Shown here: in pieces, positions 9,020 to 18,143 of the stretch
Layout: every line of letters starts with the position of its first letter
Position numbering within the stretch: position 1 is the first letter of the stretch
Source: an uncultured Clostridia bacterium
GTDB taxonomy: Bacteria > Bacillota > Clostridia > TANB77 > CAG-508
Length of the DNA: 64,000 bases
NCBI GenBank assembly: GCA_934162535.1
Contig: CAKPJC010000007.1
Span: forward strand, 21,167 to 85,166
Reading direction: 5' to 3'
Program-made: the position numbers and the translations under genes
Notes under the pieces: generated by a model
What the model was told of the DNA's origin: nothing
What the model saw: only the letters and a program-made list of their open reading frames with translations
Database searches by the model: none

Positions 9020-11089
9020 TTATGCTCCTAATTGTGAGAATGCTCCTGACATACTTGATACACCTATTACAACTAGTGGTATAATTAAGTATCCTATGAA
9101 TAAGCATACAAGTGGTGCAAAACCTACGCCTTTACCTATTAGTCCTTTTCTTGATATTAGCATTTCATTTGTTGCTTTTCTTTTTTCTTGATGATAATCT
9201 CTATCTGCATCAAGTTCGTCAAATGCTTCTCTTATTGGTATTTTCTCAACTGCTGCTTGCAAACTCTCTACAATTCTTATCATGTCTTGATGTGTTACAG
9301 AGTTTTTTAGCTCCTCTAGTGCTTCCCATGCTCCTGCTTCATAGTTGTTTACACATCTCGAAACTGGTTCTTTGAATATATTTGCATATCTTTCAAGCCA
9401 TTCCAAAATCATTTCTACGTTTACTCTCTCGATTTTCATCAGCATTACTATAATTGTTTGGAATTGCATTACTTCGTTTTCCATTTCCATTTGCCTCATT
9501 TTTTTCTGGAACATCATCATCCATACTGGTGCCATATATGCAATTATAGAAAATACTATTGCTAATAATTCCTCAAACCATTGCATATTTTCTGAGTTTA
9601 CTATTTTTAATTTTCCTAAAACTCTTTCTGCATCAGTTTTTATTAAGTCATCTTCCCCCGTTTTGTAATATTTTGATTTTTTCATTTCTTTTTCTATTTC
9701 AGATTGTGTTATGTCTAATTTTCCCTTTAGTTTATTTATGAAGAAGTTGTCTTGCTCTGTTAGCTCTTCTGCTTTTTTCTGGTTCTTTTCCGACATCGTT
9801 CCCATTACTGTTGCCCTTGTTGTTGGTTCAGTATATACATAGTTTATTGCTAGCCTATGTAATTGTGCAAATAGTATTATTGATAATATAAATGTTACAA
9901 CTGCTAGACATATTCTATTTATGTATACCCATTCCATTTTTGACTTTGATGCCGAGTCCTTTAGCAGTTTTTGCATTTTTCTATAGTCTTTTGAACCTTT
10001 TTTTGGTATAAATGAGTTTATTATTTTTCTTAATGCAGGATTATTGTAAACTTTTTCTTGCCATGGGTGCTGATTTGTTGATAGATCAACTTGTACTCCA
10101 CCATTATCTTTTAGTTTTCTTGTCATTATGTATGATACTACTGTTAATAGTACTATTAGTATTTGAACAACCATTCCAAGTTTTCCATTATAAAAGCTAC
10201 TTGTGAATGAGAAGTTTGATGTTGCCCAATTTTTTAATGGCTCAAGTAATAATACTGGTGCAATTGAAATAAATGTTAAACTTTGAAATACATAGTTTAA
10301 TTTATCTCTTTTTAATATTTCAATTTGCATTTCTTGTGTTATATTATTTATATTTTTAAGGTATAGAGAAGAGCCATCTTCTTCTCTATCACCAAATTCT
10401 TGTGTTAAATATGATATACCAGCAAATTCTTTTAGATAACTATTTGGTGCTATATCGTAATATTTTTCAAGCTCTGTTTCAGGGTCATCTGAAATTAATA
10501 TTTCATATATTTTTTCTCCCTGTTTTGATACACTTTTTTCATCGTCAAGTGATACCTGATAAATTGCTTCTTCAACCATGTTATATTCATGATATGCATG
10601 TCTAATTTCAGCAAAAAAGTTTATTTGCTCTTTTAATAGATTGTTGTCTATTTTGTCTACCATTCCATCTACCATTGTATCTACTATAAATAATTCAAAT
10701 ATTAATAGTATTGACATTAATAATGGATTATTATGTGTTATAAATATTGTTACAAATGAAATAAGGGCCATTATTATTATTGCTTTTGTTAATATTCTAG
10801 CAGAGTCTCTTCTTGTTGTGTATTCATCATCTATGTTTAATATTTCAAGTCTTCTTCTTAGCTTATATATATATCTTTTTATAAAAGGTGTTTTAATATA
10901 TGTCAAATAAAGTCTTTGGTATAGTATTTCCATTGAAAATGAATCAGCTTTTGTACCTTCTTGCAATTTTTTCATTTGTCTATATTCTGATTTTCCCATC
11001 TTCTTTGCTAATACTAAATATACACCTATTATTAATGTGAATAATATTCCTATGCCTATTATTATATATTTTAGTATACTTGTGCTCAT
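9020..11089 (-). CDS. Tandem TadB/TadC-type pilus assembly membrane protein
   Basis: Inner-membrane platform of a Tad/type II secretion-like machine. In classical Tad loci TadB and TadC are separate ~300-residue proteins; here a single 689-residue chain contains two halves. The first (about 1-330) has membrane helices near 10-27, 100-145 and 265-325 around a cytoplasmic helical part. The second (about 380-689) is the better GspF/T2SSF match: EEAIYQ-type helices, VMQFQTIIVMLMKI, EMILEWLERYA and RCVNNYEAGAWEALEEL, ending in two helices near 500-530 and 655-680. Follows the ATPase gene by 36 bases. Whether the halves are truly TadB and TadC or an internally repeated GspF needs alignment. Confidence 0.8.
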   Translation of the reverse strand: MSTSILKYIIIGIGILFTLIIGVYLVLAKKMGKSEYRQMKKLQEGTKADSFSMEILYQRLYLTYIKTPFIKRYIYKLRRRLEILNIDDEYTTRRDSARILTKAIIIMALISFVTIFITHNNPLLMSILLIFELFIVDTMVDGMVDKIDNNLLKEQINFFAEIRHAYHEYNMVEEAIYQVSLDDEKSVSKQGEKIYEILISDDPETELEKYYDIAPNSYLKEFAGISYLTQEFGDREEDGSSLYLKNINNITQEMQIEILKRDKLNYVFQSLTFISIAPVLLLEPLKNWATSNFSFTSSFYNGKLGMVVQILIVLLTVVSYIMTRKLKDNGGVQVDLSTNQHPWQEKVYNNPALRKIINSFIPKKGSKDYRKMQKLLKDSASKSKMEWVYINRICLAVVTFILSIILFAQLHRLAINYVYTEPTTRATVMGTMSEKNQKKAEELTEQDNFFINKLKGKLDITQSEIEKEMKKSKYYKTGEDDLIKTDAERVLGKLKIVNSENMQWFEELLAIVFSIIAYMAPVWMMMFQKKMRQMEMENEVMQFQTIIVMLMKIERVNVEMILEWLERYANIFKEPVSRCVNNYEAGAWEALEELKNSVTHQDMIRIVESLQAAVEKIPIREAFDELDADRDYHQEKRKATNEMLISRKGLIGKGVGFAPLVCLFIGYLIIPLVVIGVSSMSGAFSQLGA

Positions 11090-11125
11090 ATTATTTTTTA
11101 AAACACCTCCTATGCATTATCTTTT

Positions 11126-13093
11126 TTATACATTTTTTGGCTTTCTTCCTCTTCTTTTTGTTTCTTCTCCGTCTCCAACTTTGACTCCTACTGTTTCATA
11201 TTGATTTTTTTGGTTTCCCCAGTGTTTTTCAATAAATTTGTTAAAGTCATCAACATCGTTTTCATCCATATTGTCTCTCATCGCTTGTAAGTTTTTGTCT
11301 GATATTTTATTTGTTATTACATATTCTCCATCAATGAATTCAAGGACATTTCTGTATTCATATAATTTTCTGTCTGTAATTTTTTCAAAATAGTGTGTTG
11401 CATTGTCGAAAAATTTATCAAATTTTCCTTCAAGTGTTTTTTCATTTCTATGGTCATATGTATATTCATTTTTTTCTTCTACTGGTATACATTCTGTTAT
11501 TCTTTCTACAAATCTCTTTCCTTTGAAGTCTTTTTGTAGATGTATGTCAAAGTTTAGTACTTGTACTACTTGCTCTTCTGCTGTTTTTTCATTTTTGAAT
11601 ACACCTGCCCTTAACATTGAGTTACGTAGTGCTGTTACTAAGTCTGGGAATGTTTTAGCATGGTGAGTAAACAATGTGAATTTTGATGCAACCTGTGCTG
11701 ATTGTATCATCCATGATGCTACAGGGTCTGTTGCAACCTCACCTATGATGTTTACAGAACCGTCAGTTTTTTTCTGTACGTCCAAACATTCTTGTCCTGC
11801 TATTGTATCTGTTTCACGCATTGATAAAATGTTTCTTGTTGGATATATTTTTCTTAAGTGTAACTCGAATGCAGTTTCTGTGATACGCAAGTTCATTGTT
11901 TCATATATGTTTTCTATCATACCCATTAACATTGTTGTTTTACCACAACCTTGCTCACCAGTTATTGATATGATTCTGGCACCTTTTACAAGGTATTTTA
12001 ATAATTCAATTGAATCATCACAACCCGGCTCTCCTTTGAACCATTGTTCTAGTGTTGAACGTTTTACGTCAAACTTTCTTACGAAAAATGCCCATGTTTC
12101 TGACATGCTTGGTCTTACAACAACGACACGTGATCCGTCTTTCATTTCATTTATTTTATAACCATTTGTGTCTGATAACTGTCCTGGATTATTGTATTTG
12201 TATATGTTTTGACATACTCTTTTTAGTTCTGCCTCTGTTCCAAATGATAAAAATGCTAATCTTATAGATTTACCTTGGAAGAATATCCATATACTGTCAC
12301 AAGCTCTAGGAACTTTATGTTCAGATACTTGTTCTAAGTAGTCTCCATCTGTTTGTGCTACCTGACTTAAGAAACTTTCTGGTAAACCAGATACACCTCC
12401 TGATACACCGTCTATGTTCATGTCCCTTACTTCGTCTATACTACTATATCCTTTGTAGTGCTGGTAAATTCTTTGTACTACAACCTCAAGTTTGTCCTGA
12501 AATGATAGTACAATTTTTTCCTTTTCATATATTTCGTCTATTTCGTCATCTGTTATTACATATGATGGTTTTGTTTCTCCCTGTATATATTTTAGTGTTG
12601 CTAAATTATATCTTTTTATTAATTGTGTTAATGCTTCATATCCAAATTCTTTTTTATATGTATATAAAAGAATTTCAAATTTATCCTGTGCAGTAAGTAA
12701 TGATGGTATATCAAATGGTATTGCATTTGATATGTTTGTTTCATCTATACCATATTCTTTTGCTAATAGATCTCCTATTAGTTCTTTTACATATCTTTTG
12801 TCATTAACATCTCCATATGTACATCCTTTTAACGCCTTTTTTAATGCATATTTTTTGTTTTTTCTTCTTTTTAATTCTTCTTCTGATAGCCCTATATCAT
12901 ATAAGTTGATTTTTGTTATTTCATCAAGTCTCTTTTTTACATATTCTTTCATTTTTTGTAGTGTATATGTTTTATCATCTTTTTCTATTTCTTGCTCAAC
13001 TTCTGCGTTTTTATTCTTTTTTACATAATATAGTACTGATGCTACAGCAGATATAAATATAATTATTATTAATAGTGTATTAAAAATTGACAT
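11126..13093 (-). CDS. TadA/CpaF-type secretion ATPase
   Basis: Motor ATPase of the pilus locus (type II/IV secretion ATPase superfamily). 655 residues: an N-terminal membrane segment (residues about 3-22, unusual for this cytoplasmic family), a charged helical region, and the ATPase core with Walker A GEQGCGKTT, the Asp-box-like RETDTIAGQE and Walker B region VNIIGEVATDP, followed by the His box TLFTHHAKTFPDLVTALRN. About 200 residues longer than typical CpaF. The C-terminus is basic (KRRGRKPKNV). Genes on both sides (MinD-like and TadB/C-like) match the Tad order. The N-terminal membrane anchor could tether the motor permanently; this is inference. Confidence 0.88.
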   Translation of the reverse strand: MSIFNTLLIIIIFISAVASVLYYVKKNKNAEVEQEIEKDDKTYTLQKMKEYVKKRLDEITKINLYDIGLSEEELKRRKNKKYALKKALKGCTYGDVNDKRYVKELIGDLLAKEYGIDETNISNAIPFDIPSLLTAQDKFEILLYTYKKEFGYEALTQLIKRYNLATLKYIQGETKPSYVITDDEIDEIYEKEKIVLSFQDKLEVVVQRIYQHYKGYSSIDEVRDMNIDGVSGGVSGLPESFLSQVAQTDGDYLEQVSEHKVPRACDSIWIFFQGKSIRLAFLSFGTEAELKRVCQNIYKYNNPGQLSDTNGYKINEMKDGSRVVVVRPSMSETWAFFVRKFDVKRSTLEQWFKGEPGCDDSIELLKYLVKGARIISITGEQGCGKTTMLMGMIENIYETMNLRITETAFELHLRKIYPTRNILSMRETDTIAGQECLDVQKKTDGSVNIIGEVATDPVASWMIQSAQVASKFTLFTHHAKTFPDLVTALRNSMLRAGVFKNEKTAEEQVVQVLNFDIHLQKDFKGKRFVERITECIPVEEKNEYTYDHRNEKTLEGKFDKFFDNATHYFEKITDRKLYEYRNVLEFIDGEYVITNKISDKNLQAMRDNMDENDVDDFNKFIEKHWGNQKNQYETVGVKVGDGEETKRRGRKPKNV

Positions 13094-13097
13094 TTTC

Positions 13098-13967
13098 TCA
13101 CCTCATTTTCTTTTGCAATTCTTGTAATCTATTTATTATGTTGTTTGTTAATTTTAGTATTTCTTCCATAAAGAAATAGTTTACATCATTACTGTCTTTT
13201 ATGTTCCTAAGTTTCATAAACATTTCTGCAACATTTGCTTCTTCTGCAGATTCAAAATATAACATGCTGTATGGTATAAGATTCAAATCTTTCTTTTCTT
13301 CTAAAAATCTCATTATATTTTTTTTGTTATATTTTGATTGTCTATTATATTTTCCTATAACAGGTATACATTTTGGTCCCAATATTTGTGGGTTCTTTTC
13401 TTTTAGTTTCATATAGTTTCTTAAAGTTTCTAGTCTTTGGCTTAATACTAAAACATTTAGGTGAGAGGCTTCTATTATCTCTTTTTTTATGTTTGGTGAT
13501 AAATTATTATCTACATCTACTAATACCATGTCATATGCCATACTTGCAAGTCTTATTAGCTCTAAGTATGATTCTGATGTTTTTCTGTAATCATCCATGT
13601 TTTCTTCGTCTGTTTTGTCTATTGCTCCCATATATCCACTTAGAACTTCTAGTCTTCCTTTGAATACAACTTTTGTATAGTCTGTAATTATATCTGGTTG
13701 TATTTTGTTACTTGTTATTAGTTTTGATAATCCTTCTATTCCATTTTCTACTGCTATTGAATTGCTTTTTCCTGGAATTAATCCTTTCATTATATTTTCT
13801 GCTCTTGGTGCAAAAAAGCAATTTCCCATTGTAGGATCTTTATATGCTGTTGAAATTAATAATATTTTGAAGTTACGTTCTATTGCCATTCTTGTTGCAA
13901 CAGCAACAGCTGTTAATGTTTTTCCTGTTTGTTCTTTATCTTCATTCCAAAATGCTACAATTGACAT
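13098..13967 (-). CDS. MinD/ParA-like ATPase, TadZ/CpaE type
   Basis: 289 residues with a deviant Walker A KEQTGKTLTAVAVA near residue 11 and a Walker B VLVDVDNN near residue 148, as in CpaE/TadZ proteins that place pilus machinery at cell poles. The N-terminal receiver-like domain of classical CpaE is absent. Four bases upstream of the TadA-like gene. The second, degenerate ParA-like gene upstream suggests a heteromeric pair. The identity is deduced from the Walker motifs and the locus. Confidence 0.75.
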   Translation of the reverse strand: MSIVAFWNEDKEQTGKTLTAVAVATRMAIERNFKILLISTAYKDPTMGNCFFAPRAENIMKGLIPGKSNSIAVENGIEGLSKLITSNKIQPDIITDYTKVVFKGRLEVLSGYMGAIDKTDEENMDDYRKTSESYLELIRLASMAYDMVLVDVDNNLSPNIKKEIIEASHLNVLVLSQRLETLRNYMKLKEKNPQILGPKCIPVIGKYNRQSKYNKKNIMRFLEEKKDLNLIPYSMLYFESAEEANVAEMFMKLRNIKDSNDVNYFFMEEILKLTNNIINRLQELQKKMR

Positions 13968-13981
13968 TCTTGTTCTCCTTA

Positions 13982-14668
13982 CTAAAGATTTTTAATCATG
14001 TTTCTTATTTTCTTTTCTCCTATTTCATTGTCTATATCATTTACCAAAAATGCAATATTTTCTTTGTATTCATTGCTAAGGTTTCTGAATTTTATTTTTT
14101 CGAGTCTTTGATTTTCTATTATCGCAGATTGGTCTCCATTTTCTAGTAAAAAATATATTTTTTCTTCATTCCATATAACTTTTACCCCTAATGCTAAATA
14201 GTCAAAGTATTCTTCTTCCTCTTTTAACATTTCTTTTGAGTAAAATATTCTCGTCATATGTAATGGTACATCAACTTGTTTTATTATTTGAATTCCTTTT
14301 TTCAGAGAGTATATATCAAATGATGTTACATAATATAGTTTTTCTGAACTTTGCAAATTAAATTGTTCCATTCCCTCATAATTATCTGTATCTATTATCA
14401 TTATGTCATATTCAAATTCTTCGTCATTTTCTAGTCCTAGATATTGCCTTATTTGTGTTATTGAGTTAAATCCAACTGCCACATCTATTCCGTCAAATTC
14501 AGTTATATATGATACAGTTGGATTTATAACTGGTACAACATATTTGCATTTTTGTTCTATGGTGTTATCTACTACTAGTACTTTTTTTTCTGCCTGTTCT
14601 AATACTCTTGCTACACTTAAAATTAGGTCTGTTTTATCATACGCACCTACAAATCCAATCTTTCTCAT
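13982..14668 (-). CDS. Degenerate ParA-like protein of the pilus locus
   Basis: 228 residues with a ParA-like core: strand MRKIGFVGAYDKTDLILSVARVL, a KVLVVDNT strand and a YDIMIIDTDNYEG Walker B-like strand. The P-loop position reads GAYDKTDL instead of KGGxGKT, so nucleotide hydrolysis is doubtful. Lies between the CpaB-like gene and the intact MinD-like gene with short spacers, so it is probably a non-hydrolysing partner of the latter or a localisation factor. Confidence 0.6.
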   Translation of the reverse strand: MRKIGFVGAYDKTDLILSVARVLEQAEKKVLVVDNTIEQKCKYVVPVINPTVSYITEFDGIDVAVGFNSITQIRQYLGLENDEEFEYDIMIIDTDNYEGMEQFNLQSSEKLYYVTSFDIYSLKKGIQIIKQVDVPLHMTRIFYSKEMLKEEEEYFDYLALGVKVIWNEEKIYFLLENGDQSAIIENQRLEKIKFRNLSNEYKENIAFLVNDIDNEIGEKKIRNMIKNL

Positions 14669-14707
14669 ATTGTTTGTTCTCCTCTTTTCTATTAAAATTA
14701 TAGTCTT

Positions 14708-15964
14708 TTATTTTGTTTTTGTTCCACCACCACTTTGTAATGTTTCAAGATATAATTTTCTTGCTTCATCTGCATTTGTTATTCCTGTATTCATTTTTGT
14801 TGTAATGTTATCATTGTATTCTTCTTGATCAGCATTGTTTATTTCATTTTGTATATAGTTGTTTCTTATTTGTTTTGCTGAATCTGAATATCTTGCTCTT
14901 AGTCCTTCTGATGCACGGTCTAAGATATTTGGATCAGATTCTATTAATGCTGTTACAGCTGAGTTTGGTGTATATGTTGGTAATGAAGATTTTTGTGAAC
15001 CTGGTTCAACATATTTGTTTGCATAAATTTTTGTTCCGTTTAGTCCATATGCCTCTACTATTGCACTTGACATTGCTAGTATTTCTTCTTCGTTTAGTTG
15101 TACTCTTATTGTGTCTGCTACATATGTTCCGTCTTCATTCTTTGGAATGTCTACTTGTCTCTTTGGTACTATTACAAAGTTCTCACCATTTGGATACATT
15201 ATTCTTATATCTATGTAATCATCTGTTGCTAAGTCTACTGGTAGTGATACCATGTTGTATTCCTCTACTCTAACGTCATCTGTTACTACTGCATCTGCTT
15301 GTACAACTAGGTCTTTTGTTACTACTGTATTTTTCTTCATGTCTACTTTTGCTAATATTGCAACATTGTTAAGGTCTATGTATTCTCTTTCTAGTTTTCC
15401 TGCATTTATTTTATATTTATAGCAATTGCCTGTTTTTTCGTCTTCATAGATTCTCGTTGTTCCTGTTGTAGCATCTTCTTGTGTTTCAATTATATAACGT
15501 TTCTCTATTTCATTTATTGTATCTGTATATGGATCATTTCTTAAACTTACCGTTTTTCCATCACTAAGCTTAGTGTATTGTCCATTAGCATATGTTACTT
15601 CGTCTAAGTTGTCTGCTTCTTGAATATATAGTCCGTTTTCGTCTACTTTTATTTCTTTCCCGTCTTTTGTTTGTAATGTCCACGTTGATACAACACTGTC
15701 CATTGCTGTTGCATTACTTGGTATTGTATTTTTATTTACATTTAATTTTACAAGCATATCATTTGTTATGATTTGCCCTGATTTTACGTCTTGATTTATT
15801 GTATAAACATTTACTTTTGCAGCTTCTTCTGCTGCTTTAGCATCATTTAATTTTTTCATTTGTAAAAATAATAAAACTATTACTACACCTGTTACTAGTA
15901 ATGTTAGTATCATTCCTAATAAAAATGAATTTCTTGCTTTTCTTTGCATTGGGTTTATTGCCAC
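14708..15964 (-). CDS. CpaB/RcpC-like SAF-domain protein, first gene of pilus operon
   Basis: Start chosen at GTG 15964: AAGGAGG lies 8 bases upstream, while the more distal ATG at 16000 has no ribosome site and would place that AAGGAGG inside the coding region. This gives 418 residues. A membrane helix (about 14-37) is followed by a SAF domain (VYTINQDVKSGQIITNDMLV), a long insert, and an RcpC-like part (ATDDYIDIRIMYPNGENFVIVPKRQVDI). In Gram-negatives CpaB binds the secretin; no secretin exists here, so the protein probably works at the wall side of the membrane. Heads the series of pilus genes read down to 5532. Confidence 0.8.
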   Translation of the reverse strand: MAINPMQRKARNSFLLGMILTLLVTGVVIVLLFLQMKKLNDAKAAEEAAKVNVYTINQDVKSGQIITNDMLVKLNVNKNTIPSNATAMDSVVSTWTLQTKDGKEIKVDENGLYIQEADNLDEVTYANGQYTKLSDGKTVSLRNDPYTDTINEIEKRYIIETQEDATTGTTRIYEDEKTGNCYKYKINAGKLEREYIDLNNVAILAKVDMKKNTVVTKDLVVQADAVVTDDVRVEEYNMVSLPVDLATDDYIDIRIMYPNGENFVIVPKRQVDIPKNEDGTYVADTIRVQLNEEEILAMSSAIVEAYGLNGTKIYANKYVEPGSQKSSLPTYTPNSAVTALIESDPNILDRASEGLRARYSDSAKQIRNNYIQNEINNADQEEYNDNITTKMNTGITNADEARKLYLETLQSGGGTKTK

Positions 15965-16084
15965 TTTAAATTCCTCCTTTTTTAACACGATTTTTTTCAT
16001 GTTATTCTTTTTTATTTTACACCTTTTTCCGATTAAAATCAACAAACTTTCTTATTGTAACACAAACTTAATATTATTGTAATA

Positions 16085-16969
16085 TTATTGTAATATTCGT
16101 TCATTCCCTAGCATTTCCAATACTTTTGCGACGCCATCATCGTTGTTGTCAGGTGCTATATATTTAGCAATTTTTCTTACTTCTGGTGATCCATTTTGCA
16201 TAGCTATTCCTAGTCCAGCATTTTCTATCATTTTTTTGTCATTTATATTATCTCCTATTGTTACTATTTCTTCTCTTTTTATTCCTGTTTTTTCCATTAG
16301 GATTTCAAGTGCACTCCATTTATCAACATTTTGTGCTGATATTTCTGTGTAGTAATATTCTATCGCAAATTCTTCTGTTCCTTGTTTTATTGTTTTCCTT
16401 GACATGTGTGATACATCTAATACTTCTATTTCTTCTATTTCTTTTAATTTTCTCATTATTGAGTTAAATATTGCTTGATTGTTGTCACATATTGTAAATT
16501 TTATTATTTTTTCTTCTCTGTTTCTTATATAGTCATATATATCTTCCATTAAGTTTATGTGTGTTTTGTTTTCTTCGTCTTTGTTTAGATTTTCTTTATT
16601 GTAATATAATACATTGAAGTTTAGGCTTTTTGATATTATTTCTTTTTCTGTATATATTGTGTAAAATATGCTGTTTTCTTCACATATTTTTATTATATCT
16701 AAAACTTTTGATTTTTTTAATGTATTTTCGTATATTATTTCTTGTTTTTTTATATCATATAGTATAGCACCATTTCCTGATATGAAGTATTTCTCACTTT
16801 GAATTTCTTTTGCTATTGTTTTTATTGAGTCTATCGGTCTCCCTGATGCTATTATTACTTCTGTTCCTTTTTCTTGAATTTTTTTTATTGCCTTTTTTGT
16901 GTTCTCTGTAACAGCTCCATATTGGTTTAACATCGTTCCATCTAAGTCTATTGCTATTAGTTTATACAT
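16085..16969 (-). CDS. Cof-type HAD-superfamily sugar phosphatase
   Basis: 294 residues. HAD motif I IAIDLDGTML, motif II SGRPIDSI, motif III Lys near DKWSALEIL and motif IV GDNINDKKMIENAGLGIAM are all intact, with the C2B-type cap typical of Cof/YidA phosphatases, which act on small phosphorylated sugars or cofactors. Substrate not predictable. Monocistronic: promoter at 17032-17060 and AGAGGT ribosome site upstream. The gene ends in a stretch of ATATTACAATA repeats (16078-16099) just before the pilus operon. Confidence 0.88.
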   Translation of the reverse strand: MYKLIAIDLDGTMLNQYGAVTENTKKAIKKIQEKGTEVIIASGRPIDSIKTIAKEIQSEKYFISGNGAILYDIKKQEIIYENTLKKSKVLDIIKICEENSIFYTIYTEKEIISKSLNFNVLYYNKENLNKDEENKTHINLMEDIYDYIRNREEKIIKFTICDNNQAIFNSIMRKLKEIEEIEVLDVSHMSRKTIKQGTEEFAIEYYYTEISAQNVDKWSALEILMEKTGIKREEIVTIGDNINDKKMIENAGLGIAMQNGSPEVRKIAKYIAPDNNDDGVAKVLEMLGNERILQ

Positions 16970-17031
16970 TTTTTACCTCTTTCTTTTTGTTTTTATTTTT
17001 TCAAAATTTTTCCTGTTTATTTTCATTAAAA

Positions 17032-17060
17032 ATTGTACATCATATATTTAGAAAAAGCAA
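17032..17060 (-). promoter_or_regulatory. SigA-type promoter for the HAD phosphatase gene
   Basis: Minus strand TTGCTT (17055-17060), 17-base spacer, TACAAT (17032-17037). The bases just upstream read AAAAACTA, giving AAAAACTATTGC, a block also seen at the promoters near 22160 and 34985. Confidence 0.6.
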
Positions 17061-17107
17061 TAGTTTTTTTCTAAAGAAATGTTATATATAGCAGGAGGTG
17101 AAGAAAC

Positions 17108-17314
17108 ATGGCAAATTCTAATAATAACAAAAAATTAGTTCCAGAAGCTATGAGTGCATTAGATAAATTCAAATATGAAGTAGCTAGCGAAGTAGGTGTT
17201 ACTTTAAAAGATGGATATAATGGTGATATATCAGCTAAAGATGCTGGTAAAATAGGTGGAAATATGGTTAGAAAAATGATACAACAAGCTGAAAATAATA
17301 TGGCTAACAAGTAG
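17108..17314 (+). CDS. Small acid-soluble spore protein, alpha/beta type
   Basis: 68 residues. Alpha/beta SASPs coat spore DNA and protect it from UV and heat, then are degraded by the GPR protease at germination. The GPR site is visible as KYEVASEVGV, and the DNA-binding C-terminal half carries GYNGDISAKDAGKIGGNMVRKMI. AGGAGGTG lies 8 bases before the ATG. One of only two convincing plus-strand genes in the window. Expected to be SigG-controlled; no confident SigG promoter was assigned. Ends before the hairpin at 17405-17431. Confidence 0.95.
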   Translation: MANSNNNKKLVPEAMSALDKFKYEVASEVGVTLKDGYNGDISAKDAGKIGGNMVRKMIQQAENNMANK

Positions 17315-17404
17315 TTTTACTAATTGTGTTTTTATAACTTAGTTTTGGCAGAAGTATTTTTCTTGGTTTTATATTATGTTAAATGTTTTTATATTTGCAT
17401 ACAT

Positions 17405-17431
17405 AAAGGCAGGAGATGTGCTCCTGCCTTT
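17405..17431. terminator. Bidirectional terminator between SASP and PHP phosphatase genes
   Basis: Perfect 11-bp stem (AAAGGCAGGAG / CTCCTGCCTTT) with a 5-base loop between the convergent genes. It touches the stop codon of the minus-strand gene at 17430 and is flanked by AT-rich sequence on both sides. Confidence 0.85.
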
Positions 17432-18137
17432 ATATTATATCTTCATTGTTTAAGACTTTTTGTGGATTGAGTGTTGTTAATTCTTCAAGTTTATCTTCTG
17501 GAATTATTTTTTTCAATTTCTTTATTATTTTAGGCATCTTTTCGTAAACCTGTCCAGGTCTATGTACATCCGAGCCTAAGAACTGTATTGAATTATTTTT
17601 TAATAACTTTTTAACAGTTTTTTCTGCTTTACTACCATACATGCCAATTATACTTCCATAGTTTGCTTGTAGTAATGCCCCCATTTGTGTTAATTCCTCA
17701 ATATAGTTTATATCTTGTTGTACATAACTATATCGTTCTGGATGTGCAATGATTGGTATGTAGTCATTTTCTATAAGCCTATATACTACTTCTTTTGCAC
17801 CTATTTCTTTCACATTTAATGGAAGTTCAAATAATACATATCTTGAATTATTTATTGGTGACGCTTTTTTTTCTTTTAATACTTCAACTAGCTCATCTGT
17901 TATATATATTTCACTGCCAGGGAATATTTCTACTCCCTGGTCTTTTTGCTGTATTTTTTTTATTAGTTCTAGTCTATTTTTTTCTGTTGTCTCATAATAT
18001 TGTTCCATATAATGTGATGTTGAAATTATTTTTGTGAATCCAGCTTTTTGTGCTTCTTCTAATAATTCTATTGTCTCTTTCATATTTTTAGAGCCATCAT
18101 CAATGTTTGGTAATATATGTGAATGAAAGTCTATCAT
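17430..18137 (-). CDS. CpsB/YwqE-type tyrosine-protein phosphatase (PHP domain)
   Basis: Mn-dependent PHP-family phosphatase that dephosphorylates the BY-kinase controlling capsule export. 235 residues with the metal ligands MIDFHSHILPNIDDGS, the TSHYM motif, the PGSEIYI region, IAHPERYS and GSDVHRPG. Typical family length (about 240-250). Six bases after the BY-kinase gene, the expected phosphatase-kinase pairing, and third in a Wzz-kinase-phosphatase set. Confidence 0.92.
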   Translation of the reverse strand: MIDFHSHILPNIDDGSKNMKETIELLEEAQKAGFTKIISTSHYMEQYYETTEKNRLELIKKIQQKDQGVEIFPGSEIYITDELVEVLKEKKASPINNSRYVLFELPLNVKEIGAKEVVYRLIENDYIPIIAHPERYSYVQQDINYIEELTQMGALLQANYGSIIGMYGSKAEKTVKKLLKNNSIQFLGSDVHRPGQVYEKMPKIIKKLKKIIPEDKLEELTTLNPQKVLNNEDII

Positions 18138-18143
18138 TTTCTT

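Noticed and set aside
16045..16100. Clear SigA promoter for the pilus operon
   Set aside because: Only weak TTACAA-17-TTTAAT could be found; ATATTACAATA repeats obscure the region, so no promoter is claimed.
17038..17107. SigG promoter for the SASP gene
   Set aside because: No -35/-10 pair matched the SigG pattern convincingly by eye, although SigG control is expected.
17071..17310. 79-codon frame antisense to the SASP gene
   Set aside because: Shadow of the SASP codons; no ribosome site; SASP is unmistakable on the other strand.
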